A stretch of DNA of 64,000 nt from Mytilus californianus (Eukaryota > Mollusca > Bivalvia > Mytilida > Mytilidae), in assembly GCF_021869535.1 (NCBI RefSeq), contig NW_026262668.1, positions 9,346,348 through 9,410,347 on the forward strand, in the 5' to 3' direction. Below are positions 21,462 to 42,617 of this stretch, piece after piece (within the stretch, counting starts at the first letter, position 1; every line of letters starts with the position of its first letter). Under the pieces are notes generated by a model. It saw nothing but the letters and a program-made list of their open reading frames with translations, ran no database searches and was not told the DNA's origin. The translations under genes and the position numbers were made by a program.

Positions 21462-23591
21462 TCCGGGACAACATGTCAGTTGTAATTCGTTTGCGCCAAT
21501 GCTACGTTGCGCCACTGTTTTTCAAAATGGCTATTATCATTTGCGCCAAAATTAAGTATATTACGATTGCGCCAATTTATTTTATTTAAAAGCAATGAAC
21601 CATCATTTTACATTGACGGAGTTATAAGCCATTTAGAGTGGTCTAATAAAACTTGTTTTTATGTATGCCAAAAAAACAAAACATAAAATTATTTACAGTC
21701 AAACAACATTATTATATTATTATGTAATGTAAGACACAATCATAATATCTACGACTGAGTTCTCCCCTTTGCAAAATTCTGGTATTTTTCAACAGCAAAT
21801 GACTACTTTTCTGAGTTATGCTTGCTTTTTACTGCCGTTGAATTAGTATTCCGCAATTTAATGCGAGTAGAGGCTCGAAAATTTACGATATTGTCAAAAG
21901 ATACAAACAGATGGGTGAGATGAAAAAAAAACAGTTTTGAGTGCTTATGAAATGTCTCTGGTTCATATTTAGTGCGCCTCGACGTGGCGTAGCTTGCATG
22001 TATGCTCAGATGCTCAAGCATCCACATCATTTTGACAACAACAAAAATAAATATGTGTTCGCAGAAGATAAACTCGGAGGTATCCGAATGTAACAAACTT
22101 AAGGTGAGGATATGTGGATAACGTCCAATCATTTCCAAAGCAGTATGCGTGGTCTTTCATTTAGGAGCATTTAGTTTATGGATAAATCGCAGAAAAGTGT
22201 TCTCGACTTTTTTCGTAAACAGTCTACGTCGTCGGCTACGGCAATGGATGATGATACGCAGACCCGTGGACATGTTTCATCTATAATTGAGCCAAGCGGA
22301 GCGATGGCTTCAACATCTGACGTAGCAACGTTACTAACAACTAAACCACAATAACCTGATATCGTTTCCTGTGACATGAAATACGACGTGATAAAAACTC
22401 AAGTTGTAATAGAGTGTGCTCATTCCTGGGCTTATAAATGCCTTTTTCCATCTAGGTACAAATATTAATTTTATTTTCAATAAAAGAACGGAGTTCCAAT
22501 GTCCCCGCATTGCACATATTTTATCTATCCAAGGAACAAGGGTCAATAACTAAAAAAAGCACTTGTTTAAAATCTTTTCTTAATATCTTAAGATTAAATA
22601 AAAGCTCAAGAGCAAATGCAATGGGATTTTTATTATAATTTATATTTCCAAGGGGCATAAAAAATATTTCATCAGGACTTTTTCGAAATTGTCAAAGACA
22701 TTGCTATTGATATAAGTTTCATAACTCGAAATCTGGCAAGAATTGTACACATGAGAGTGCTAACATGACCGGTTGGACGGACGCATAGACGGACAGACAG
22801 ACGTACTCCCGGTATTAATATTTCCATGTCCCCTGCAACGCGTTAAGCCATGTAACCAGAAAACAAAAACCCCATTGGGAGGCTCAAATTCCGGGAAAGG
22901 GGAAATGGGGGTCACTTCCGTTCCTTTATTCTGAAGTTCCATATACAGAAGTGCCGCTGTAATGGGTTCGTTTTTGAGGTGTCAAATATAAGATTGGGCG
23001 GGAAACTTCAACATCAAATATTTATGAATTGAATGATGGTAGTTTCGAGAAAACAATAAAATTCTGTGGGAAATATATGAATTGGTGGGTATTTTGAAAT
23101 TAAACAAAAATCTAACCAGTGTTGGATTCTGGGGGAGTACACATGCATACAGGGAAAATATCCGCCAAAAATATCATTTTCTGCATAAAATGGTCAAAAA
23201 AATTTTTCGCCTCGCTACGCTCGTCGACAGTTTGGCATCCACATCGTTTCAACCCTGGCTACGCCACTGCTCGTTGTTGATGGAGTTTCAGTCCATACGG
23301 ATAGTGGAAACAAAGCATAGTCATTAACATATGTGGTCAACACACAATGAGAAAAAGTTTCTACTCTCTTATTATTTTTTTCATATCTTGCAACAAAAGT
23401 CCCTTATTCCATAAATTATTCTATTTATGGTACCATATTTTAATCAGGATTATCTTGTACTATAAATATAAATACAGGTAAATTGGCGCAAATGAATTCC
23501 GTAAATTGGCGCAATTGATACCATTAAAAAATAATATTTGGCGCAAATGATACATCTTGAAAATAACAATTGGCGCAAAAGGACTGCTGCC
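21462..23591. mobile_element. Putative DNA transposon with TTGCGCC motif arrays at both ends
   Basis: Four TTGCGCC motifs lie within about 90 bp at the left end (21490-21577) and four GGCGCAA motifs at the right end (23485-23577), facing inward. The octamer AATGAATG occurs at 21454-21461 and 23592-23599, which would fit an 8-bp hAT-type target duplication but could be chance. The interior holds a 58-codon frame (22178-22354) and further inverted similarity near 21970-22030 and 23190-23270. No intact transposase is visible, so this looks like a non-autonomous derivative. The exact ends are uncertain. Confidence 0.6.
22178..22354 (+). CDS. 58-residue leader-like ORF, possible transposase N-terminal remnant
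   Basis: It starts MDKSQKSVLDFFRKQSTSS and continues with a Ser/Thr/Asp-rich stretch before a stop. The pattern of a short basic segment followed by a LDFFRK-like block resembles the N-termini of some hAT or zinc-finger-MYM related transposases, as I recall them. No BED or TTF zinc finger and no catalytic residues follow. It is too short to be a working transposase. Confidence 0.35.
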   Translation: MDKSQKSVLDFFRKQSTSSATAMDDDTQTRGHVSSIIEPSGAMASTSDVATLLTTKPQ

Positions 23592-24280
23592 AATGAATGA
23601 TTGTATGCCTATAAATGAGGATATCTGTCACTCACATATTAATTTACCGATAATGAGCTAAATTTTATTATTTTTTCTGTAATAAAAATATCTCTCTTAT
23701 TGTGACGATTTGGTCGTGGAAACAAAACACGCTATACCAAAGAAAATGTTTCTCAACTTTAATTAATTGCAGGATTGACATAATCGCTTCCCTCACGGAA
23801 TTTTAATCGTCTCCCCTTTTCAACAAATAAATTATGAGCACTTAATCTAAGCTTGGTGATACTTTGTCTCACTTTTTTGAAAATTCTACGCAAGACAAAT
23901 AAAATATAACGATATTTAATGTTTGGTTAGAATATGAAACTTTCATATTTTGGTGTATAAATGATTTTATATATGTATCATGTTGATGATTTTGTAGTTG
24001 AATGACTGTGTTTTGTATTCATGTGTATGGTTAGTGTCTTCAAGTTCTAATTGAGTAACCCTCAACCACAGACAAAAGTTTCTTATATACCTTAAGGTAT
24101 ATAGGATTTTTTTTATTAGTGTCTGTGCCCTAAACTTATTTTCACTCTTTTAATTTGTATTTGCTCGTATCCATACGAACTGACAATAACAGTAGTTTTG
24201 AAAGTGCTGCCCCTCTATTCTTATTTTCCAATTTGCTGTATATATGCGAGCAGATGTACTGTATGTACGTGTATATATAT

Positions 24281-25700
24281 GTAGGACTCTAAAGTGCGAT
24301 GGTACTCTAAAGTGCGATGGTCACGCTAAAGTGCGATGGTCTACGCTAAAGTGCGATGGTGTCAGACGCTAAAGTGCGATGGTTGTTTTTGGTTTTTTTA
24401 AGTGCAATCAGATGACACGCTAAAGTGCGATGGTATATGACACGCTAAAGTGCGTTGGTTTAACACGCTTTTAAAAGTGCGATGGTTTAACGGGAATGGG
24501 GTTCAGGCAATGGTTTTTGTTTTTTGCTGTGTTCATATTAGTTTTTCGTCTATTGTATTGTTTATAAATCATGCTGTTGTCTTTCTCTTTTGAATTGTTT
24601 TACATTAGTCATTTCGTGGTCCTATATAGCTACTATGCGACGTACGCCAAGGCTCCACGTTGAAGTTCATAATGTTGCTAGGTGCATACATCAACGACAT
24701 TTGGTCTTTGGTAGATAGTTGTTTCGTTGACCATTACACCACATCTTCTTATTTGTTTTTTGTTTGTTTTGTATATAAATCAGTCCGTTATTTTTCTCGT
24801 TTGAATTGTTTTACACTGGTCGTTTTGGTACCCTTTGGTCGTTATAGAATACTATCTGCGGGGTTAGCCATACGGTAACATATAGTAAATTACATCAATG
24901 ACATTTAGCCTTGGATAGAGACTTGTCTCATTGGCATGCCGCAATCATATTATGATACTACACCTCTGGCCGTTATGTTACTGTCTTGTTGACGAGTATC
25001 CATCTCTTTCACAGACATGACGAACCATATTGTAAAAAATTGTTTTATAAAATAATTCAATTAGAAAGTTAAAAAATAGCTTTTATTTCACGCAAGTAAA
25101 TGACATGGGATTTAAAACATGGAAGGAGTTTCTAAATTAAATTTGGACGAATTAAATACTTTGACCATTGGTGTATTTTGCCGTTTTCGCTCTCTTTTAC
25201 GGCATACACCTTCCCCTTACTATCGTCAGTTTCTAAGTTTATTAGAAGTATTCTTTTTCCAGTATCCTGACAGAAACACGTTTGTCCCCGCAAAGACAGC
25301 GGGATCAAAGGTTTGCATTTCTGTTACTGTGAATGATTTTTGGGGAAATAACTCCTCCGCATACAAATTCTTCTAGCACCGACCAAAATTGGAATCATTT
25401 GTTTCTCTTTTCGTGTCTAGTAAAAAATCTTTATCTGCACAAACATTCTCGTTTACCGGCATGTCCATTTTGTTTGTACAAACGGCGTGTAGCTTCATAA
25501 TGCTATTTATGGTTGCAAACGTCCATACTTTCGCGGAAAAACGCACTTTAACGTATCGCAGCATCGGACTTTAGCGTGTTCCATTAAATATCACATACCA
25601 TCGCACTTTAGCGTATCAAACCATCGCACTTTAGCGTAGGCCATCGCACTTTAGCGTGACCATCGCGTTTTAGCGTCCCCATCGCACTTTAGAGTCCTAC
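24281..25700. mobile_element. Putative DNA transposon with AAAGTGCGATGG arrays in inverted ends
   Basis: It begins GTAGGACTCTAAAGTGCGAT and ends with the exact reverse complement, flanked on both sides by (TA)n. The left end carries about eight units of ACGCTAAAGTGCGATGGT with variable 1-8 bp spacers (24284-24490); the right end carries about seven in inverse orientation (25540-25690). This is about 1.4 kb with two long terminal regions built of repeated short motifs, as expected for multiple transposase binding sites. Two fragments of the common dispersed repeat (about 24520-24960) are nested inside. An 85-codon frame at 25119-25376 is not recognisable. Confidence 0.7.
24520..24960 (-). repeat. 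Two tandem dispersed-repeat fragments nested in the transposon
   Basis: Both contain, on the minus strand, blocks such as AAAACAATTCAAA and CAATGAGACAAGTC, matching 27278-27600. They lie head to tail at about 24520-24760 and 24770-24960. They interrupt the space between the two motif arrays. Confidence 0.5.
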
Positions 25701-25710
25701 ATATATATAG

Positions 25711-25805
25711 CATGAGTTCGAATCCCGGCCAGGGAAGAACAAAAAATTTGGTTCCGCAAATTTACAGATCTAACATTGTTGGGCTGTTATTTAGACGAAT
25801 TATGT
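25711..25805 (+). mobile_element. 5'-truncated tRNA-derived SINE
   Basis: It carries GCATGAGTTCGAATCCCGGC and the following body up to TTTAGACGAATTAT, the same family as the fuller copy on the opposite strand at 25943-26103. The A-box half is missing because the transposon end abuts it. Confidence 0.65.
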
Positions 25806-25891
25806 ATACAGAATGTGTTTTCAGCCTTGTATCACCATAACTGGTGATCCGATGGATAAAATCTGTCGTAGAGTTGTCATTTGTTCAGACG

Positions 25892-25896
<5 letters not shown>

Positions 25897-25942
<46 letters not shown>
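25897..25942. repeat. (TA)n microsatellite
   Basis: An uninterrupted TA run of about 46 bp at the 3' end of the minus-strand SINE. Shorter AT runs occur at 26104-26120, 26434-26461 and 28012-28034. Confidence 0.9.
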
Positions 25943-25945
<3 letters not shown>

Positions 25946-26103
25946 CGTCTAAATAACAGCCGAACAATGTTAGATCTGTAAATTTGCGTTAGCAAATTTT
26001 TTGTTCTTCCCTGGCCGGGATTCGAACTCATGCTACTGAGATATCGTGGCACCAAATCGCCTTGCACTATGCCCGACGCGCTAGACCACTCGACCACCTA
26101 GGC
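25943..26103 (-). mobile_element. tRNA-derived SINE
   Basis: Read on the minus strand it starts GCCTAGGTGGTCGAGTGGTC with an A-box-like TAGCGCG region, followed by a B box GTTCGAATCCC (plus coordinates 26017-26027). A unique tail ends at the TA run. The head resembles a tRNA with a long variable arm, but the anticodon arm does not fold cleanly, so it is a SINE and not a functional tRNA gene. Confidence 0.75.
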
Positions 26104-26120
26104 TATATATATATATATAT

Positions 26121-26497
26121 AAACAAGTCTAAATTGAAAACAACGTTCAAACCTATGATTGCGTTGGATAAAAACCGCAATTTTTATACGTGTGCATGCA
26201 AAAACAAATTTCTTGGTAGAGGGGTCTAAATACAGCACAAACAACATTTTCCAAAAGACCAAAAAAGTGAAAAAGTATATTTTAACAAAACGCATTTGAC
26301 TAGCAGGTCGAACAACGGATGTTCTTAACCCCTGCTGACTGCCATGGCGATTGCCAAATAAACGGATCACCAGATGTAACAAAATGGATCTTAATTATAA
26401 ATTTAATACTAAACAGAAAAGTTTTGTTAAGTTATATATATATTTATATATATATATATATAAACAAGTCTAAATTGAAAACAACGTTCAAACCTAT
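26121..26497. repeat. Unit bounded by identical 36-bp direct repeats
   Basis: The 36 bases starting AAACAAGTCTAAATTGAAAA occur identically at 26121-26156 and 26462-26497, each preceded by an AT run. The 305 bp between them holds no gene. This could be an LTR-like or recombination-derived structure. Confidence 0.6.
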
Positions 26498-27277
26498 ATA
26501 TATATCTATATATATTTTTTTTTTCGTGAGGTATCACTTATAAACTACTGTTATTGTAAGATCGTATGGATAAGTGAAAATAAGCTGAAATATAAACACA
26601 AATTTACTAAAACATAATAACACGAGAGGAAGAATACATGCCCCAAGCGATTGTTTAATTTACGCCATTGTTTTTCTTTTAAAGAAAAGTTCTTGGTGCT
26701 CTCGTATATATAGCAGGGGTCGCCTAATAGAGTCATGGTCGGAATGTCGATACTGTCTCATCTACAACATCCCCGTACGTGTCCTCGATCTCAGAATGGA
26801 ACCTCGATTACTTGACATTGTATCCTTCCTTAACCATGTTGATCTAAAATATTTTGTTTTCCCAAGTATTCGTGGATTACCACTAAATATAATATTAGAA
26901 GTTCATTTCTAGGAAAGGGATTCTGATAATATATGCGATATTGTTGCAAAAAATATGTCTGTGAAGGGGTAGGGATTCTATTCTTAACAACATAATTCAC
27001 GTGTAACAGGAGGGGTTTTTACGTTTTGTGTTTTCTGTGTCATTTTCGGCATATTTATCCAACTCTTTATCTCTGTCTGCATAAAGAGTTCGAACCAAGA
27101 ACCTGAGTCTCTGATCCTTCATATTTGGTTTTGAAGAACTTAACACTAGCAAGTTTTCATAGTTTATTAGTGAATTATAATCTGTCAAATTTGTAAAGAT
27201 AAAATCATTTATATGTAAAGCAATTAAAAATTCACATAAAAGTAACAAAAATCAATTTGACATTCAATATAAAAATA

Positions 27278-27885
27278 TGAAGATATGGTATGATTGCCAA
27301 TGAGACAGCTCTCCACAAGAGACAAAATGTCATAGAAATTAACAACTATAGGTCACCATACGGCCTACAGCAATGAGCAAAACCCATACCACATAGTCAA
27401 CTATAAAAGGCCCCGAAATGACAAATGTAAAACAATTCAAACGAGAAAAACTAACGCCCTGATTTATGTACAAAATAATGAACGAAAAACAAATATGATA
27501 TTTAGCAACAAATGACAACCACTGAATTACAGGCTCAGTGACTTTGGACAGGCATATACAGAATGTGGCGGGGTTAAACTAGTTTGAAGACGCCGACCCT
27601 CCCCTAACCCTCCCCTAACCCAGGACAGTTGTGTAATAGTATAACATAAGAACAAACTATAAAAATCAGTTGAAAAGGGCTTAACTCATCGGATCGATTT
27701 ATTTAAAAAAAAAAACACATCTAACAAATCACAGACCGGACGTGGCAGGATAAAAATACATCCCCACAACAAAAAAGACACTAAGTACAGATCTGAGAGT
27801 ACTCGCAGTTACTGACAGCTAGTTCAAAGCTAATAACAACTAATTAAAAAAATCATGCATCTAAGACTCTGTGCCATTCTATAAT
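27278..27885 (+). repeat. Common dispersed repeat, long copy
   Basis: Contains GGTATGATTGCCAATGAGAC, TATAAAAGGCCCCGAAATGA and GTGGCGGGGTTAAAC in order. The same blocks recur at 52846-53150 and in part at 3200-3356, 24520-24960 and 1225-1270. I associate this family with mytilid mussels from memory. It has no coding content. Confidence 0.7.
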
Positions 27886-29101
27886 CAGTTTCTGTAAAAT
27901 AAACTGAATGTATTACTCATCATTCTTATCATTATTTCATACATAAAAAGGCGATATCTTTCCAAATTAAAATTAACATTTATTCTTGAGACATCAGTGT
28001 ACAGTGTTCCTATATATATATATATATATATATATGAACTCTGTTATATAAGAAGTGATATATAAAATCACATTAAATAAGTATCAATGACATGTTATAC
28101 ATTGTACAAAATTAAAATTGACAACTTTACTTAACATTATTATTTAACTTATCAATAAGCTTTGTCTAGATACATTATAATGCAAAACAATGCCATCTTC
28201 TCTATGGTGCAAACGGTCATGTCTGTGCAAGCCCAGAATGCTCTTCTTAAAAAGCTAAAATGGTCATGTCTTCTCTATTCATATAGAAACAGATAGATCT
28301 ATAATATCACGTAGCTCTATGGTTAAGGTTCAACTCAAAACTTATTTAACAAAAGCTAGATGAATAGAAACACTATAATTAAATAATAAGTTGCAAATTT
28401 AACAAAATCTGTGAATATATTCAAGGAATTATAGCAATAAAGTAACTTGGCTAAACTTGGCTGGCATTTTGGTATGTAAAACCAGCTGAGACATATAATA
28501 CAGTAACTGTCTCTGGTAAAACAATCGTTCAGTGTATAAATGATTTAAATAAACAGTAATATTAATTTGTTAATTTTACAACAGTTCATTATAAAGGGAA
28601 GTAATATTGTTACCAAAAATAGGCTCTCCGTTACACACAGTTGGCTCGATAAGACCAATCACGCAACTGAGTGCTAAGTCAATCAACATGCGCTTAACTT
28701 AATTAAGACTGTTCCAAATGGATCCCCTCACCCTTCTATTAAGAATAAAAGAGCATCATATATTAACTACTGTTATTGTAAAATCGTATGGATTGGAGCA
28801 AGAACACGATACATAAGAGAAAATTAGTAAAAGTATTAAGAAATATGAGAAAGAAATATGTAGAAAAAAAGCTCCATTCCTCACTGCGCCTGTGAGTCAA
28901 TCGTTAAATACGGTGCTCGTTATAACATAATTTCAGGTGAAATTATGTTGTTTCTTGTGTGATAATTCCTTTAAATATGACGTAAGGCCGTTCTTGTTTT
29001 AATGCCTGAAAAGTGCACATCTATATTATCCGGAACGCTTTCCATGTCGATTATGGATTTGTGTTTTAACATAGTATTTTCTTTGGTCACATGATAACAA
29101 A

Positions 29102-39878
<10,777 letters not shown>

Positions 39879-41510
39879 GATACAAAAAAACTGAAGACAA
39901 ACTATTCAAATTTACAAACCCTTTAAGATATATAGGTATTCAGAATTTTTTTTTTATCTCAGGTTGTATTAGTTAGTATTACAGATTTATTTTTTTTTCA
40001 TTAGAGTTACAGAATTTGGTCATGAAAAAAAAAAATTTTTCACCACATTTCATACAATACTGTGGCTTCATTATTATTTGTGGGATATATCAATTCATGT
40101 ACTTGAGGTGTGAAAAGAGATTTTATATCTGCTTTAGTTTCATGTCTATCTTGTTGCTTAATTGTAAAGGCACCAAGAAAAGTAGGTGTTTGGTATGAGA
40201 CAGCAATCTGACCACAATTACAAATCAAAAGACATCACATATGGAATTCAATAATAGACAAGTATCTATACAAAATGTCAAGTTAACCTGAATGAAAAAA
40301 ATAAAATGAATACATAACTAAAGACAACCAGTGATGTGGTTTTTGGCTTGGGGTCGACACATGAACATTTGGCAGGTTATAATGGTCTTTTTATGTCTTA
40401 ATTCTGCCTTTTAATCTTGATGGGTGGAATTAATGTAGGCACATACCTGTATGCTCAAAAAGGATGGTTACATTATGAATTATGAAATTCTTTGATTTAT
40501 TTATTCCCTTGTATATCACAAACATATTTACTAACAGTGGGGACATAAGGAGACTTTTTCATATTGTTTATAAATATGTGTACGAGTATTGATGTTATAT
40601 ATTTATGATTGACTGTGATTAAACTAATTTTGTACATAGTTATCTTTTATACAAATGATAATAAAAAACATTAGTACTTAGTTGTCAGAAAGTTATTTCA
40701 ATGAATATGTCACCAAATTTTCATTCAGGTTAACTTGACATTTCGCAAATGATATCGTTGAAAGATACTACAAGGTAAAATTCCTTAACAAGATCTTAAA
40801 TAAAATGTAGACATTTCAAAGTAATCTATCTATTGACTTAACCAACTTTCTTTGTCTTGAATATTGTAAAGTAATGTCAAGAACATTTAATGTGGTGCAT
40901 GCTAAACAAAGAAAAAACAAGTTGAACTGTGATCTATTGCTCACCAATAATACACCCATAATTGTACTGTAAACAGGAAGTTGATGAGTGGTGGATGTAA
41001 AATGCATCACACAGTAAAGCATGCCAGCATGAAGGTTGATTCCAAATTTCAAAAAGTCTAGATTTGTAATTCCTGAAAGGAGCATGACAAAAATTTCATG
41101 GGATGGACAGAAACATAGACAGATGTAAACCAGTATACCCTCACTCCTCTAGGACCAGGATATAACTAGAAGAGTTACACAACCACTGTAACAAGATTAA
41201 AATCCTAAGGACAGTAAAATACAAAGATGACCTCATCCATGAGAAATCTTCCTTGTCCAAGATTAGTTGCTTAAAGAAATTCTGTAGTGTTCAACAGTTA
41301 ACTTTATATCATCCACCAATTAAACCCCAGTGAATTGGCTTTCAACAACACACAGTCAAACTTGAACCTATCTTAATTACACCCACAAAGTTCTGGGGTC
41401 ACTCTGTCTATCTTAAAGTCTTGTCTGGTCAGAACTTTTGAACATCTTGAAGGATATTTAATGATATTTGGTATTATTATTGACCACCAGAAGAGGGTGT
41501 GTTGTTAATA

Positions 41511-41742
41511 AGGTTGTAATGTCAGGCTGCATAGTCAGGTTGTAATGTCAGGCTGCATGGTCAGGTTGTAATGTCAGGCTGCATGGTCATGTTGTAATGC
41601 TGCATAGTCAGGTTGTAATGTCAGGCTGCATGGTCATGTTGTAATGTCAGGCTGCATGGTCAGGTTGTAATGTCAGGCTACATGGTCAGGTTGTAATGTC
41701 AGACTGCTTGTTAATAAGGTTGTAATGTCAGGCTGCATGGTC
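41511..41742 (+). repeat. 26-bp minisatellite, nine units
   Basis: Units of AGGTTGTAATGTCAGGCTGC plus ATGGTC repeat nine times; one unit is shortened and one carries extra flanking sequence (TTGTTAATA). Unit A has a single unit at 12797-12822, so the array expanded after the duplication. Confidence 0.9.
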
Positions 41743-41982
41743 AGGTTCACAAACTTATTTCAATTATACATCCACATATTCATATAAGTCATGTTCTATC
41801 ATTTGAATGCCATGAAAAATTTGGTTAGTAATGATGCTTGACATTATTATTGCCCACCACTAGAGTGTGCTGTGAATACAATTTGAATGTCTCTCTGCAA
41901 GGTCAATGTTAATACGATGTATATCAAGATGGATAAAAGGGGAAGGGTATCATTTTAGTAGTTTTTCTCTCAGTATCTGTAG

Positions 41983-42236
41983 TTCAAACAATTATCAATG
42001 CAGACATAGATGTTATTCTTTCCACTGGAAATACATTGGAAGTCATCAAGGTTTCTGGTGTTTCATTTACCTGTATTTGTAAAAAAGGTTATTCAGATAT
42101 CAATCCATTTTACAGTGGAATGGTCACTCCTTACGATCAAAATTATTTAACACTTATGGCAAACTTCTTGGTTCAATTTCCTGGATCCATTACTAAAGTC
42201 AAGAAAGAAAAAAACCAGGAAGAAACACAAGCTTGA
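41983..42236 (+). other. Unassigned coding-like segment, possible terminal exon
   Basis: An acceptor-like CTCAGTATCTGTAG is followed by a frame open for 84 codons to TGA, including NPFYSGMVTPYDQNY and LMANFLVQFPGS. The acceptor leaves two bases before the first full codon, so the phase would fit the PECR exon 7 donor, but that is true of many exons. The product is not recognised. The unit A counterpart (13071-13327) is frameshifted, which argues against an essential role. Confidence 0.3.
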
Positions 42237-42314
42237 TTAAACTGGAAACTACTAGACTGTTCAAGTTTGAGTATGTCATAAATTAAGATCACATATAAAA
42301 GTCTACATATCTAT

Positions 42315-42320
42315 TTTATT
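42315..42320 (-). terminator. Candidate HIBCH polyadenylation signal
   Basis: AATAAA on the minus strand about 300 bases after the HIBCH stop. The same hexamer is conserved in unit A at 14096-14101. The choice is an inference, since AT-rich sequence offers others. Confidence 0.35.
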
Positions 42321-42617
42321 GCATTCAAACATGTACATCTTAATAATTTCAAGCACCCGTATGTAAAGCTTTATACAAAATAAACTGTGAAACTGAGTGA
42401 GAAAAATTAATTAACAAATTTCTATATTTCAATGTAAGCTATATAAAACTTTTCCAATACTGTCGAGAAATTTCAAATACAACACCTGTTTATCAAAATG
42501 TTCATGTATTGTCATGATTATCAAATGTAATAGAAAGTTCTTTTTATCCGTATTTACAATCCTTATCACATGATTACATATTTCAGTAGTTTAAACACTC
42601 TTATGATGTAAGTATCA

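Larger units (their letters stand above)
39879..42617. other. Convergent intergenic region, unit B
   Basis: Holds the PECR and HIBCH 3' UTRs, a 26-bp minisatellite and a coding-like segment, the last two listed separately. A short partial MITE resembling 15840-16048 lies at about 40060-40095. Otherwise I see no gene. Confidence 0.6.

Noticed and set aside
25119-25376. 85-codon frame inside the AAAGTGCGATGG element as a transposase
   Set aside because: No zinc finger, DDE or other catalytic pattern, and the frame is short; kept only as an unexplained interior of the element.
24284-25690. CRISPR-like direct repeats with variable spacers
   Set aside because: Spacers are only 1-8 bp and the units reverse orientation at the other end, fitting transposon ends.
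25943-26103. tRNA gene
   Set aside because: A and B boxes are present but the cloverleaf does not close, and the sequence continues into a SINE body shared with 25711-25805.
26121-26497. LTR retrotransposon with 36-bp LTRs
   Set aside because: Repeats are far too short and the core has no gag, pol, primer-binding site or polypurine tract.
41511-41742. CRISPR-like array
   Set aside because: Units are contiguous without unique spacers, in an animal intergenic region; it is a minisatellite.
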